Origin: Agromyces tardus
GTDB taxonomy: Bacteria > Actinomycetota > Actinomycetes > Actinomycetales > Microbacteriaceae
Assembly (NCBI RefSeq): GCF_003710805.1
Contig: NZ_RHHB01000004.1
Coordinates: 1 to 64,000 of the forward strand
Reading direction: 5' to 3'
DNA length: 64,000 nt
Position numbers and translations under genes: made by a program. Below are positions 24,812-32,906 of this stretch, piece by piece. Positions within the stretch are counted from its first letter, which is position 1; every line of letters starts with the position of its first letter. The notes beneath the pieces were generated by a model. The model worked only from the letters and a program-made list of their open reading frames with translations, searched no databases and had not been told where the DNA came from.

Positions 24812-25240
24812 CTACCAGGGCGACGGGCGGTCGTCGTCGCGCGTGCCGTCGTCGGGCAGGTGCGGCAGCTCGGCGCCACCCGCGCGGATGCACAGCCACC
24901 GCAGCTGCTCGGGGCTGTCGGGCGTGCAGCGCCAGGTGCGCCACACGCCCTGGCCGACGCGCACCACGGTGCCGGGGCCCACCTCGACCACGTCGTCGTC
25001 GAGGCCCATCTGCCCGCGCCCGGCGAGGAACACGTACAGCTCCTCGATGCGGGAGTGCGTGTGCCAGTAGCCCGCCTCCTCGCCCGGCTCGTACGCGTTC
25101 GCGGTCATGCCGATGTACTGCATGGTGAGGTCGTGGTCGACGATCCGTCGGCCGTCTCGCGAGCTCTCCGGTCGGAAGCCGCCGTAGTGCTCCCGCCACT
25201 CGTCGAGGCCGCCCATCTCCAACACGTCGTAGTCGCTCAC
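24812..25240 (-). CDS. Cupin-domain protein
   Basis: A 142-residue single cupin. The first cupin motif appears as GYWHTHSRIEELYVFLAGRG (metal ligands HTH and E) and the second around GPGTVVRVGQGVWRTWRC, where the usual second-motif histidine is not obvious. Function unknown; such proteins are small isomerases, dioxygenases or sensors. The GTG at 25240 lies 6 nt behind TACAGT, suggesting a leaderless transcript. Confidence 0.75.
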   Translation of the reverse strand: MSDYDVLEMGGLDEWREHYGGFRPESSRDGRRIVDHDLTMQYIGMTANAYEPGEEAGYWHTHSRIEELYVFLAGRGQMGLDDDVVEVGPGTVVRVGQGVWRTWRCTPDSPEQLRWLCIRAGGAELPHLPDDGTRDDDRPSPW

Positions 25241-25278
25241 GACGTCACTGTAGCGGGCGGGCCGGAGGCGGTCCCCCC

Positions 25279-26928
25279 TCACGCCCCCACGAGATCGCGG
25301 CGCTCGAAGGCGAGGATTCCGGCGATCGCCAGCACCAGTCCGATGCCCGTCATCACGAGCGCCGCGGGCACGCCGACCGGATCGACCGGCACCTGCTCGA
25401 GGTGGTGGAACGGCGAGAGGTTCAGCACCCACTCGGGCCACTCGAGCACCGGTCCGACGAGTTCGACGACGTAGGCGACGACCGCGGCACCGGCGGCGAC
25501 CGGCACGGTCAGCCGCGGGAGCAGCCCGAACACGAACACGGCCAGCCCCGCGAAGACGGCGATCGCGGGCAGCGCGTTGGCCGAGGCGGCGAACGCGTCG
25601 GCGGCCGTCACCGGCCCGTCGGTCGCGAGCACCCCGATCCACACGGCCGTGGCCGCGAAGGCCGAGAGGGCCACGACGGATGCGGCGAGCGTCACGACGT
25701 GCGCGCCGAGCCACCGCCACCGTCGCATCGGCCGGGTGAGCAGGAACTCCGCACGGGTCGACGCCTCCTCGGCGCGGGTCGCGCCCATGCGGAAGGCCGC
25801 GTAGACCGCGATGACCAGCCCGAGGATGACGGACTGCATCGCGACGAAGCCGAGCACGACGTCCTCCGCGGACATGCCGAAGAGCGCGAGGATCTCGAGG
25901 AATCCCTCGTCGGACTCGAGGAACTCGTCGACGGCGGGCAGCAGCATCCCGATGACCAGGCCGGCGGCGGCGAGGCCGGCCGCCCACGCCAGCAGCACGC
26001 CGAGGTTCATGCGCCACGCGAAGCCGATCGGCCCGCCGAGCCCCCACCACCGCGACGTTCCCGACGACCGCGAGCGCACGAGGGCGCCGCCGGCGTCGCG
26101 GATGCCGCGGAGCACCACCGCTGCGGCGGCGAGCACCACGATCGCGGCTGCCGGCACGAGCAGCACCGCCCAGCGGTTCCCGCCGAAGGCCTCGACCCGG
26201 TCGGTCCAGCCCACGGGGGTGAGCCACGAGAGCCACTCGCGTCGTTCGGCGCTGTTCGCGGCCATGCGCAGCAGGATCCACGCCGCGAGGACCACGCCCG
26301 ACACGGCCAGCGCGACGCGTCGGGTGCCGAACACCTGGGCGACGAGTGCCGACAGCGCCACGAGCGTGCCCCCGTACGCGAACATCGCGAGTCCGACGAG
26401 GAGCGAACCCTCGGGCTCGGCGCCGATGAGCGCGAGCGCGACACCGACGGCGCCGCCGATCACGGCGCAGGCCGCGAGCAGCACGGCCAGCTGCAGCACG
26501 AGCACCGACCGGGCGCCGACCGGTGCGGCGTGCACGAGGTCGGCCCTGCCGGTGTCCTCGTCGCCGCGCAGCACGCGCGTCGTGGCGGTGAGCGCCCACG
26601 CGGCGAGGATCAGCGTGAGGGAGAGCCCCGCGTCCCACACCGCGAATCCGCCGACGGTGTCGACCGCGGTGGCCGGGCCGGAGATGATTCGGATCCCCGG
26701 ATCCTCGCCCCACATCAGGAGCGCGCGCCGCGACGCCTCATCGGGGTAGGCGGTCTCGAACGAGAGGCCCTCCAGCGCGATGAGCCCGCCGAGGGCGAGC
26801 GCGATGGCCACGGCGCCGCGGGCGATGAGCCGCGCGGTGAGTCCCGCGACCGACCGCAACGGTCGCGGCGCACGCCCGGAGCGCACGTGGCGGTGCGTCG
26901 CGGGCTGCGTCGCGTGCGCGGTGGCCAT
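25279..26928 (-). CDS. ABC-2 type exporter permease
   Basis: A 549-residue membrane protein with about 12 hydrophobic segments. It has two permease halves, like the actinobacterial ABC-2 permeases annotated as polyketide or antibiotic exporters. An AAGGGA site precedes the ATG at 26928. It follows the ATPase gene at 26982-27863 by 53 bp on the same strand and with it should form an exporter; cargo unknown. Confidence 0.82.
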   Translation of the reverse strand: MATAHATQPATHRHVRSGRAPRPLRSVAGLTARLIARGAVAIALALGGLIALEGLSFETAYPDEASRRALLMWGEDPGIRIISGPATAVDTVGGFAVWDAGLSLTLILAAWALTATTRVLRGDEDTGRADLVHAAPVGARSVLVLQLAVLLAACAVIGGAVGVALALIGAEPEGSLLVGLAMFAYGGTLVALSALVAQVFGTRRVALAVSGVVLAAWILLRMAANSAERREWLSWLTPVGWTDRVEAFGGNRWAVLLVPAAAIVVLAAAAVVLRGIRDAGGALVRSRSSGTSRWWGLGGPIGFAWRMNLGVLLAWAAGLAAAGLVIGMLLPAVDEFLESDEGFLEILALFGMSAEDVVLGFVAMQSVILGLVIAVYAAFRMGATRAEEASTRAEFLLTRPMRRWRWLGAHVVTLAASVVALSAFAATAVWIGVLATDGPVTAADAFAASANALPAIAVFAGLAVFVFGLLPRLTVPVAAGAAVVAYVVELVGPVLEWPEWVLNLSPFHHLEQVPVDPVGVPAALVMTGIGLVLAIAGILAFERRDLVGA

Positions 26929-26981
26929 GCGGCATCCCTTCCGGTCGGCCCCCGGGCGCGGCGACGCGCCGCGAGGGGTGG

Positions 26982-27863
26982 TCAGTAGTAGGTGAGGAAG
27001 ATCTCCTCGAGCGACGGCTCGACGGTGTGCAACCGAACCACGTGGTGCTCCGCGAGCCGCCGCACGAGTGCGTCGGGTTCGCCTGCGAGGATGATGCGGA
27101 TGCCGCCCGGCACGCCGGCCATCGGCCCGACCGCCGTCACGCCCGGCACGCCGTCGAGCACCGGCGGCGCTCCGTCGAACACCGCCTCGACGATGGTCGT
27201 GCTGATCCGGCGCAGTTCGTCGAGGGCGGCGACCTCCACGAGTCGCCCCGCCCGGAGGATGCCGACCCGGTCGCACAGGTCCTGCACCTCGTCGAGGATG
27301 TGCGACGACAGGAAGATCGTCTGGCCGCGAGCGGCCGCATCCCGTGCCACGATCTGGAACTGCTCCTCCATCAGGGGATCCAGGCCCGCGGTCGGCTCGT
27401 CGAGCAGCAGCACGTCGGGCCGGCCCATGAGCGCCGCGACGAGCGCGAGCTTCTGCCGGTTGCCCTTCGACAGGGAGCGGACCCGCGCCGAGGGGTCGAA
27501 GTGGAACCGCTCGACGAGCTCGGCCCGGAAGTCCGTATCGACCCAGCCGGTCGCGTTGCCCAGCAGTCGCAGCACCTCGTGCCCGGTCAGCTGCGGCCAG
27601 AGCGCCACCTCCCCGGGCACGTAGCCGAGGTGACGGTGTGCCTCGGCGACATCGGAGGCGGGGATGCCGAGGACCGTCGCGGTGCCCCGCGTGGGCCGGA
27701 TGAGCCCCAGCAGCAGGCGGATCGTCGTCGTCTTGCCCGACCCGTTCGGTCCGAGGAATCCGAAGATCTCGCCGCGCGTCACCTCGAGGTCGAGCGCTTC
27801 GAGCGCCGCGACCTTGCCGTAGTGCTTGGTCAGGTCGGATGTCGCGATCGCCGCGTCGCCCAT
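26982..27863 (-). CDS. ABC exporter ATP-binding protein
   Basis: A 293-residue ATPase of the CcmA/drug exporter group: Walker A GPNGSGKTT, signature LSKGNRQK (a K in place of the second G, common in this group), Walker B VLLLDEPTAGLD, and H-loop LSSHIL. The C-terminal 80 residues form the regulatory tail typical of ABC-2 ATPases. It is upstream of the permease in the same operon. Confidence 0.88.
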   Translation of the reverse strand: MGDAAIATSDLTKHYGKVAALEALDLEVTRGEIFGFLGPNGSGKTTTIRLLLGLIRPTRGTATVLGIPASDVAEAHRHLGYVPGEVALWPQLTGHEVLRLLGNATGWVDTDFRAELVERFHFDPSARVRSLSKGNRQKLALVAALMGRPDVLLLDEPTAGLDPLMEEQFQIVARDAAARGQTIFLSSHILDEVQDLCDRVGILRAGRLVEVAALDELRRISTTIVEAVFDGAPPVLDGVPGVTAVGPMAGVPGGIRIILAGEPDALVRRLAEHHVVRLHTVEPSLEEIFLTYY

Positions 27864-27949
27864 CCCGGCTCCCTTCGGCGCGGTGCGCGCCCGAGGGCAG
27901 TCTCGCCGACGGCGGGACACGCGTCGGGGGCGAAGGTCCCGGCGCGCCC

Positions 27950-30385
27950 CTACCCCTGTTCCTCCCGCGCGCGCACGACGACCGTGCGCGGCTCGTGCCC
28001 GTCGGCGCGCACCGTGACCGTGATCTCGCCGGCGCCGGTCGGGCGGACGACCGCCTGCGCGCGTCCGTCGAAGGTGCGGGTGCGGCTCGCGAGGTACGAC
28101 TCGGTCGTGTCGGGTCGGGCGCTGCCGAGCCCGAGCAGTTGGCCGGGCCCCTCGACGGCGACCTCGACGTCGAGATCGCGGTCGGGCCACACGATGCCCT
28201 CGTCGTCGGTCAGCGAGACCGTCACGTACGCGAGGTCGTCGAGCGAGGCGCGGATGTCGTTGCGCTCCGCCTCGGCGCGCAGCACGACCCCGCCCGTGGC
28301 CGAGCGCAGCGTGTCGCGGCCGGTCTCCACTCCGCCGCTGTACGCGACCGCGACGAGCTCGCCCGGCTCGAAGCCGACCTCGAACTCGGCGCGGTAGCGG
28401 TGCTGCGGCCCGGCGGGGGCGCGACCGACCGAAGCGCCGTTCAGCAGCAGCTCGACCTCGCCGGCGTCGCTGTACACCTCGACGACCACGGGCGTGCCGG
28501 ATCCGGCCGACGCCGACCACGACCACGAGGCGACCGTGTCGGACCACGACCACGGCCCGCCCGCCGGCACGAGCCCATCCGTGCGAGGCCGGCGCACGGC
28601 GAGGTACGGGATGCTGCGCAGTCCGTACACGATCTCTCGGTAGTACGAGGCGGGCCGGCGGAAGCCCGTGATGTCGAGGTCGCCGCACCACGCGAGCTGC
28701 CAGGGGAACGGCCCGGAGGTGCCCCCGAAGCCGCCGCCCGGTTCGACGTGGTCGACGCGGCCGATGCCGGCCTCGCCGAGGTAGTCCCAGCCCGTCCACG
28801 TGAAGTCGCCGATGACGTGGTCGTTGGCGATGACGAGCGGCCAGCCCACGTCGATCCGGGTCGCGAACGTCTCGGTGCCGATGATGACGCGGTTCGGGAA
28901 GGCGGTGGCGTCGGGGCCGTAGCGGCCGTCGCCGTAGTTGAAGCCCGCGGCATCCACGGCGGCGAAGCTCTCCTCCGTGCGCCGGGTGACGAGGCCGGAG
29001 GAGACCAGTTCGGTCATCATCGTGCCCATGTCGGCCATCGCATCGTTGATGTCGCCCATGGGTGGGAGTTCCTTGATGACCGAGACGAGCCCGTTGATGC
29101 TGTTCGTCGTGAAGCGGGTCGGATCGAGCGCCCGCACCTTCTCGGCGAGCAGCCGCCCGAGGCGGGAGCCGTGCGGCCGGCCCGTCTCGGGGATCTCGTT
29201 GCCGATCGAGTAGAACACGACCGAGGGGTGGTTGAAGTCCTTCGCGACCATCGATTCGAGGTCGCGCTCCCACCACTCGGGGAAGGCGAGCGAGGCGTCG
29301 AACGGCGACTTCGACTCGGCCCACATGTCGAACGACTCGTCCATGACCACCATGCCGACGCGGTCGCAGGCGTCGAGCAGCTCGGGGCTGAGCGGGTTGT
29401 GCGCGCTGCGGATCGCGTTGAATCCCGCCGCCTTGAGCAGCTCGATGCGCCGCTGCTCGGCTCGGGCGATCGACCTCGCACCGATCACGCCGTTGTCGTG
29501 ATGGATGCACGCGCCGCGCAGCTTCACCGAGCGGCCGTTGATGCGCAGGCCGTGCCGCGGGTCGAGCTGCAGGGTGCGGATGCCGAAGCGCACCGAGTCC
29601 GCATCCGTGACCTCCGCCCCGTCGTGGCCGCCCGTCACGGTCACGCGCGCACGGTGCAGGACGGGGCTGTCGAGGTCCCAGCGCTCGGGGGAGTCGAGCC
29701 ACAGCCGCTGGCGCACGGTGCCCGATTCGCCGGCGAGGAGCGTGATCGGCGAGCGACCCCGTGCGATCACGGTGCCGTCGGGCGCGTCGATCTCGACGCC
29801 GACGACGACCGTGGCGGTGCGCAAGCCGTCGTTCGCGACCGTCGCGTCGACCTGGGCGAGCGCACCGGCGTCGTCGATGCCGGGCGTCGAGACGCGGACG
29901 CCATCGAGCGCGAGGTGCACGAGCGGTCCGGTCGCGAGCGCGACGTTGCGATGGATGCCCAGGCCCGAGTACCAGCGCGAGTCGCGGTGCGCCCGAGCCT
30001 CGACGCGGATGACGTCGGGCTCGCCGTCGTGGCGCAGGAACGGGTCGAGCCGCACGGCGAACCGCGAGTAGCCCGACGGTCGCTGCGCCGCGAAGTGATC
30101 GTTCACGAACACCATCGCGTCGCGGTAGACGCCGTCGAACACGAGGGCGTGCACGCGGTCCGCCGCGTCGGCCCCGAGCTCGAGGGTGCGCGAGTACTCG
30201 ACGGCACCGCCGGGGAAGTAGGCCCCGTGCGCTCCCGAGGGCGCCTCCGCCGAGCGCTCGAAGGCGAGCATCGCGTCATGCGGCAGCGACACGACCGCGT
30301 CGGGCACCGGCTCGCCGCCGATGCCGTCGAAGAGGCCTCGCTTGGGCGAGACGGACCAGTCGTGGTTGAGGGGAGTCGTTCGCAT
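27950..30385 (-). CDS. Glycoside hydrolase family 2 (beta-galactosidase-like)
   Basis: An 811-residue GH2 enzyme with N-terminal sugar-binding domain, immunoglobulin-like domain, central TIM barrel and C-terminal Ig-like domains. The acid/base Glu is in SIGNEIPE (about residue 395) and the nucleophile Glu is likely in IIGTETFATR (about 502). It has no signal peptide, so it acts in the cytoplasm on imported oligosaccharides; beta-galactosidase, -mannosidase or -glucuronidase cannot be separated. ATG 30385 has GAAGG upstream; ATG 30400 is an alternative. A 24-bp palindrome 27 bp upstream and a TetR gene beyond it suggest local repression. Confidence 0.85.
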   Translation of the reverse strand: MRTTPLNHDWSVSPKRGLFDGIGGEPVPDAVVSLPHDAMLAFERSAEAPSGAHGAYFPGGAVEYSRTLELGADAADRVHALVFDGVYRDAMVFVNDHFAAQRPSGYSRFAVRLDPFLRHDGEPDVIRVEARAHRDSRWYSGLGIHRNVALATGPLVHLALDGVRVSTPGIDDAGALAQVDATVANDGLRTATVVVGVEIDAPDGTVIARGRSPITLLAGESGTVRQRLWLDSPERWDLDSPVLHRARVTVTGGHDGAEVTDADSVRFGIRTLQLDPRHGLRINGRSVKLRGACIHHDNGVIGARSIARAEQRRIELLKAAGFNAIRSAHNPLSPELLDACDRVGMVVMDESFDMWAESKSPFDASLAFPEWWERDLESMVAKDFNHPSVVFYSIGNEIPETGRPHGSRLGRLLAEKVRALDPTRFTTNSINGLVSVIKELPPMGDINDAMADMGTMMTELVSSGLVTRRTEESFAAVDAAGFNYGDGRYGPDATAFPNRVIIGTETFATRIDVGWPLVIANDHVIGDFTWTGWDYLGEAGIGRVDHVEPGGGFGGTSGPFPWQLAWCGDLDITGFRRPASYYREIVYGLRSIPYLAVRRPRTDGLVPAGGPWSWSDTVASWSWSASAGSGTPVVVEVYSDAGEVELLLNGASVGRAPAGPQHRYRAEFEVGFEPGELVAVAYSGGVETGRDTLRSATGGVVLRAEAERNDIRASLDDLAYVTVSLTDDEGIVWPDRDLDVEVAVEGPGQLLGLGSARPDTTESYLASRTRTFDGRAQAVVRPTGAGEITVTVRADGHEPRTVVVRAREEQG

Positions 30386-30411
30386 CGTGCGCCTTCGCAT
30401 TCGGCTTCGTC

Positions 30412-30435
30412 AATCTCCAATGAGCATTGGAGATT
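30412..30435 (-). promoter_or_regulatory. Operator palindrome upstream of the GH2 gene
   Basis: AATCTCCAAT-GAGC-ATTGGAGATT, a perfect 10-bp inverted repeat, is strikingly AT-rich for this region. It lies between the TetR gene (ending at 30488) and the GH2 start, and is the likely TetR binding site. Confidence 0.75.
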
Positions 30436-30487
30436 TGCTGGGCCGACTGTACCCCGAGTCGCCCGAAGCGGCAACTCGCGCGGTGGC

Positions 30488-31111
30488 TCAGAGCTCCGTG
30501 ACGGTCGTGATGAGTCGCAGGTGCCGGCGCAGGGTCTCGGTGACGCTCACCGAGTCCGGGTCGATGAGCCAGTGGATCTGCGCGCCGTCCCACAGTGCGA
30601 ACGTCGAGGTCGCCGCGAAGTCGGCATCGACCCCCGGGGCCAGCAGGCCGTGCTGCTGCATCCGCTCGAACCCGGTGCGGAAGTCGCGCCGCGTGCGAGC
30701 CGTGCGCTCGCGGAAGTACTCGCCGCCGGGGTGGTCGACCGTGGTCGACTCGGCCGAGAGCACCGCGTACAGCGAGATCAGCCCGGGCCGGCGGTCGTTG
30801 CGCTCGGCGAGCTCGATGAGGCCGCGCGGGATCAGGGCGGGGTCGAGCTCCTCGATGTCGGGGATCGACTGGGTGTCCTGGGCGATCTTGTCGTCGAGCA
30901 CCGCGCGCAGCAGCGCCTCCTTCGACCCGAAGTGGTGCAGGATCGTCGAGGGATCGATGCCGATGCGCTCGCCGATGTCCTTCAGGGACCCCGCGCGGAA
31001 CCCCGACGCCGAGAACACCTCGAGCGCGGCCGCGATGATCTCGCGCCGGCGGGCGCCGGTCTTGCGATACGGCCCCCGCTTGCGGCGCTCGGTCTCGTCG
31101 GCCTCGGTCAC
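30488..31111 (-). CDS. TetR-family regulator of the GH2 gene
   Basis: A 207-residue regulator; TetR_N helix-turn-helix at residues about 22-68 (IGIDPSTILHHFGSKEALL). The C-terminal domain is unassigned. GTG at 31111 follows GAGGAGG. It is directly upstream of the GH2 gene on the same strand, with the operator palindrome between the two. Confidence 0.85.
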   Translation of the reverse strand: MTEADETERRKRGPYRKTGARRREIIAAALEVFSASGFRAGSLKDIGERIGIDPSTILHHFGSKEALLRAVLDDKIAQDTQSIPDIEELDPALIPRGLIELAERNDRRPGLISLYAVLSAESTTVDHPGGEYFRERTARTRRDFRTGFERMQQHGLLAPGVDADFAATSTFALWDGAQIHWLIDPDSVSVTETLRRHLRLITTVTEL

Positions 31112-31167
31112 GGGTCCTCCTCGGCTGGGCGTGCTCGGTGATCCGACACTAGCCCCGCGACGGCGAA

Positions 31168-31199
31168 CGGATGCCGCGGCCCGAAGCCGGCGGCATCCG
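31168..31199. terminator. Hairpin terminator built of GGATGCC motif arms
   Basis: CGGATGCCG (31168-31176) and CGGCATCCG (31191-31199) flank an inner GGC-CCGAA-GCC stem. It lies 24 bp past the stop of the 31223-31978 gene and upstream of the TetR gene. Confidence 0.65.
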
Positions 31200-31222
31200 C
31201 TCGCCGGGTTCGCCCGAGCCGG

Positions 31223-31978
31223 TCACACGGTGGGGCGGGGGTGTTCGCCGCGTCGGCGCTCGCGTCCGTGGTGGAACTCGTGCCCGCGGCAGGGGTGCTC
31301 GCCGCCGTGGTGGCGCTCGTGGCCGTGGTCGTGCGGGTGCTCGCCGCCGTGGTGGTGCGGGTGCTCCCCGTGGTGGCGCGGCCGGCGGCCGTGGGGGCGA
31401 CGGATGCCGCGGCGCGGGCCGTGCGGCATCCGCTCGTCCTCGCTCCACCCGAGCGTGCGCGCGATGGCCTCGAGCGATGCCAGCGTGGTGGCGAACTCCT
31501 CTGGGCCCACGGCCCCGGCGACCCTCGCGCGGAGCGCGGAGACGCGCTCGACCAGGGCGTCGCGGGCGGCGACGCCCGACTCGGTCAGCCGCCAGGCACC
31601 GGGCTCGCCTTCGACCCAGCCGCGCTCGACGAGCGGTTCGACCTTCTCGGGGCGGGAGGCCAGGCGCTCGGCCAGGCGCGCATCGGCGACGGCGCCGCCG
31701 ATGAGGTTGAGCCGGCGCCAGTCGCGCCGGGTGAGGCCCTCGGCCTCGAAGAGCGCGCGCATCTCGTCGTCGAGGCGGCGGTCGATGACGCGCAGCCAAT
31801 AGCCGAGGGGGCGGGGGCTCGTGGGGATGGTCCCGGCGTCGCCGGGGCCGTCGGTGGAGGTGTCGTGGTCGGTGTCGTTCGTCATGGTGGTGTCCTTCGT
31901 GTCGCTGATCTCGGGCGTATCGGCGGCGTCGGGGACGTCGCCGAGGTGGTCGTGGTCGTTCGTTCCGGGGGTGGTCAT
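31223..31978 (-). CDS. MarR-like regulator with histidine-rich C-terminal tail
   Basis: A 251-residue protein. After an acidic N-terminal stretch, residues about 55-175 resemble a MarR-type winged helix (LGYWLRVIDRRLDDEMRALF). The last 70 residues carry about 19 histidines (HHGEHPHHHGGEHPHDHGHE and following) and one Cys, a strong metal-binding candidate. It is divergent from another His-rich MarR gene at 32172. ATG 31978 follows GGAAGGG; ATG 31885 is an alternative. A metal-sensing role is inference. Confidence 0.7.
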   Translation of the reverse strand: MTTPGTNDHDHLGDVPDAADTPEISDTKDTTMTNDTDHDTSTDGPGDAGTIPTSPRPLGYWLRVIDRRLDDEMRALFEAEGLTRRDWRRLNLIGGAVADARLAERLASRPEKVEPLVERGWVEGEPGAWRLTESGVAARDALVERVSALRARVAGAVGPEEFATTLASLEAIARTLGWSEDERMPHGPRRGIRRPHGRRPRHHGEHPHHHGGEHPHDHGHERHHGGEHPCRGHEFHHGRERRRGEHPRPTV

Positions 31979-32133
31979 GGTGGCCGTTCCCTTCCTGGCG
32001 CGCTGCGCGCCGCAGGGCACCGCCGGCTGTGCGCGGGCGGCGCGGGTGGTTGCGGATGCGGCGGCGGCCTGCGCGGTCGTTCCCGGTGCGTGTCCGGATG
32101 CCGTGGCTCGGGGCCGTGCATCGCCTCCGACTA

Positions 32134-32164
32134 TTGCATGCTCAATGACATGTATATGTAGAAT
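32134..32164 (+). promoter_or_regulatory. Leaderless promoter of the His-rich MarR gene with direct repeats
   Basis: TTGCAT (32134-32139) and TAGAAT (32159-32164) precede the ATG at 32172 by 7 nt. AATGACATGTAT occurs twice (32144-32155 and 32162-32173), spaced 18 bp, as a candidate regulator site between the divergent genes. Confidence 0.55.
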
Positions 32165-32171
32165 GACATGT

Positions 32172-32834
32172 ATGAACCCGTCCCGTCAAGTCCCGTCCGG
32201 CGAACCCGTGGATCCGGACCCGATCGGCGCGATCGAGGCGGCGCTCGTGACCATGCGCCGCGACCAGGGCCGGCGCCGGCTGCAGCGTCGCGCGGAACGC
32301 GAGGGGACGGGACGGTGGGGCGACGGCCCCGAGGCGCCCGACTTCGGCCGCCGGGGCGGCGGACCCGGGCCGTGGGGCGGCGGCCGCCACCACCGCGGCG
32401 GCCCGCACGGCGACGGTCACGGCCACGACCACGACGCTCACGCTCACGACCACGACGGCCACGACCACGGGCCGGGGCACGGGCCGCACGCGATGGCGCA
32501 CGCGGCGCGCTTCCGCCTGCTGGACGCACTCGAGGCATCCGACCGTCCGCTCTCGGTGAGCGAGCTCGCCGACGAGATCGGCGTCGACCAGCCGCGGGCG
32601 AGCCGCCTCGTGCAGGCCGCCGTGCACGCGGGGCACGTGCGTCGCGAGGCCGACCCCGCCGACGCGCGCCGGAGCGCGCTCGTGCTCACGTCGGCCGGTC
32701 GCGACGTGCTCGCGTCCGCCCGTACCACCCGGCGCGGGGCGGTGGAAACCGCACTGACCGGTTTCAGCGCGGAGGAGACGGCCGAGTTCGCCCGGCTGCT
32801 CTCGCGTTTCGTGGCGGCCTGGCCGCGCGACTGA
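32172..32834 (+). CDS. MarR-family regulator with histidine-rich N-terminal segment
   Basis: A 220-residue protein. Residues 73-110 hold about 14 histidines in an HGHDHDAHAHDHDGHDH-type run; a standard MarR winged helix follows (residues about 112-215: SVSELADEIGVDQPRASRLV, then the wing DPADARRSALVLT). The His run precedes the DNA-binding domain, whereas in the divergent partner it follows it. Probably a metal-responsive regulator, though the ligand is unproven. ATG 32172 is chosen from the leaderless promoter; ATG 32163 is also in frame. Confidence 0.8.
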   Translation: MNPSRQVPSGEPVDPDPIGAIEAALVTMRRDQGRRRLQRRAEREGTGRWGDGPEAPDFGRRGGGPGPWGGGRHHRGGPHGDGHGHDHDAHAHDHDGHDHGPGHGPHAMAHAARFRLLDALEASDRPLSVSELADEIGVDQPRASRLVQAAVHAGHVRREADPADARRSALVLTSAGRDVLASARTTRRGAVETALTGFSAEETAEFARLLSRFVAAWPRD

Positions 32835-32906
32835 GCCGCGGCATCCGCTCGTCACCGACGCCGTGAGCGCGCGCCGTCAGCGACGCCGCGCGCCCGCTCG
32901 GCTCGG

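Noticed and set aside
27950-30385. GH2 gene as a pseudogene or frameshifted
   Set aside because: Full-length frame with both catalytic Glu regions.
27839-31141. Plus-strand 1100-codon frame opposite the GH2 gene
   Set aside because: Shadow of GH2, whose catalytic motifs are intact.
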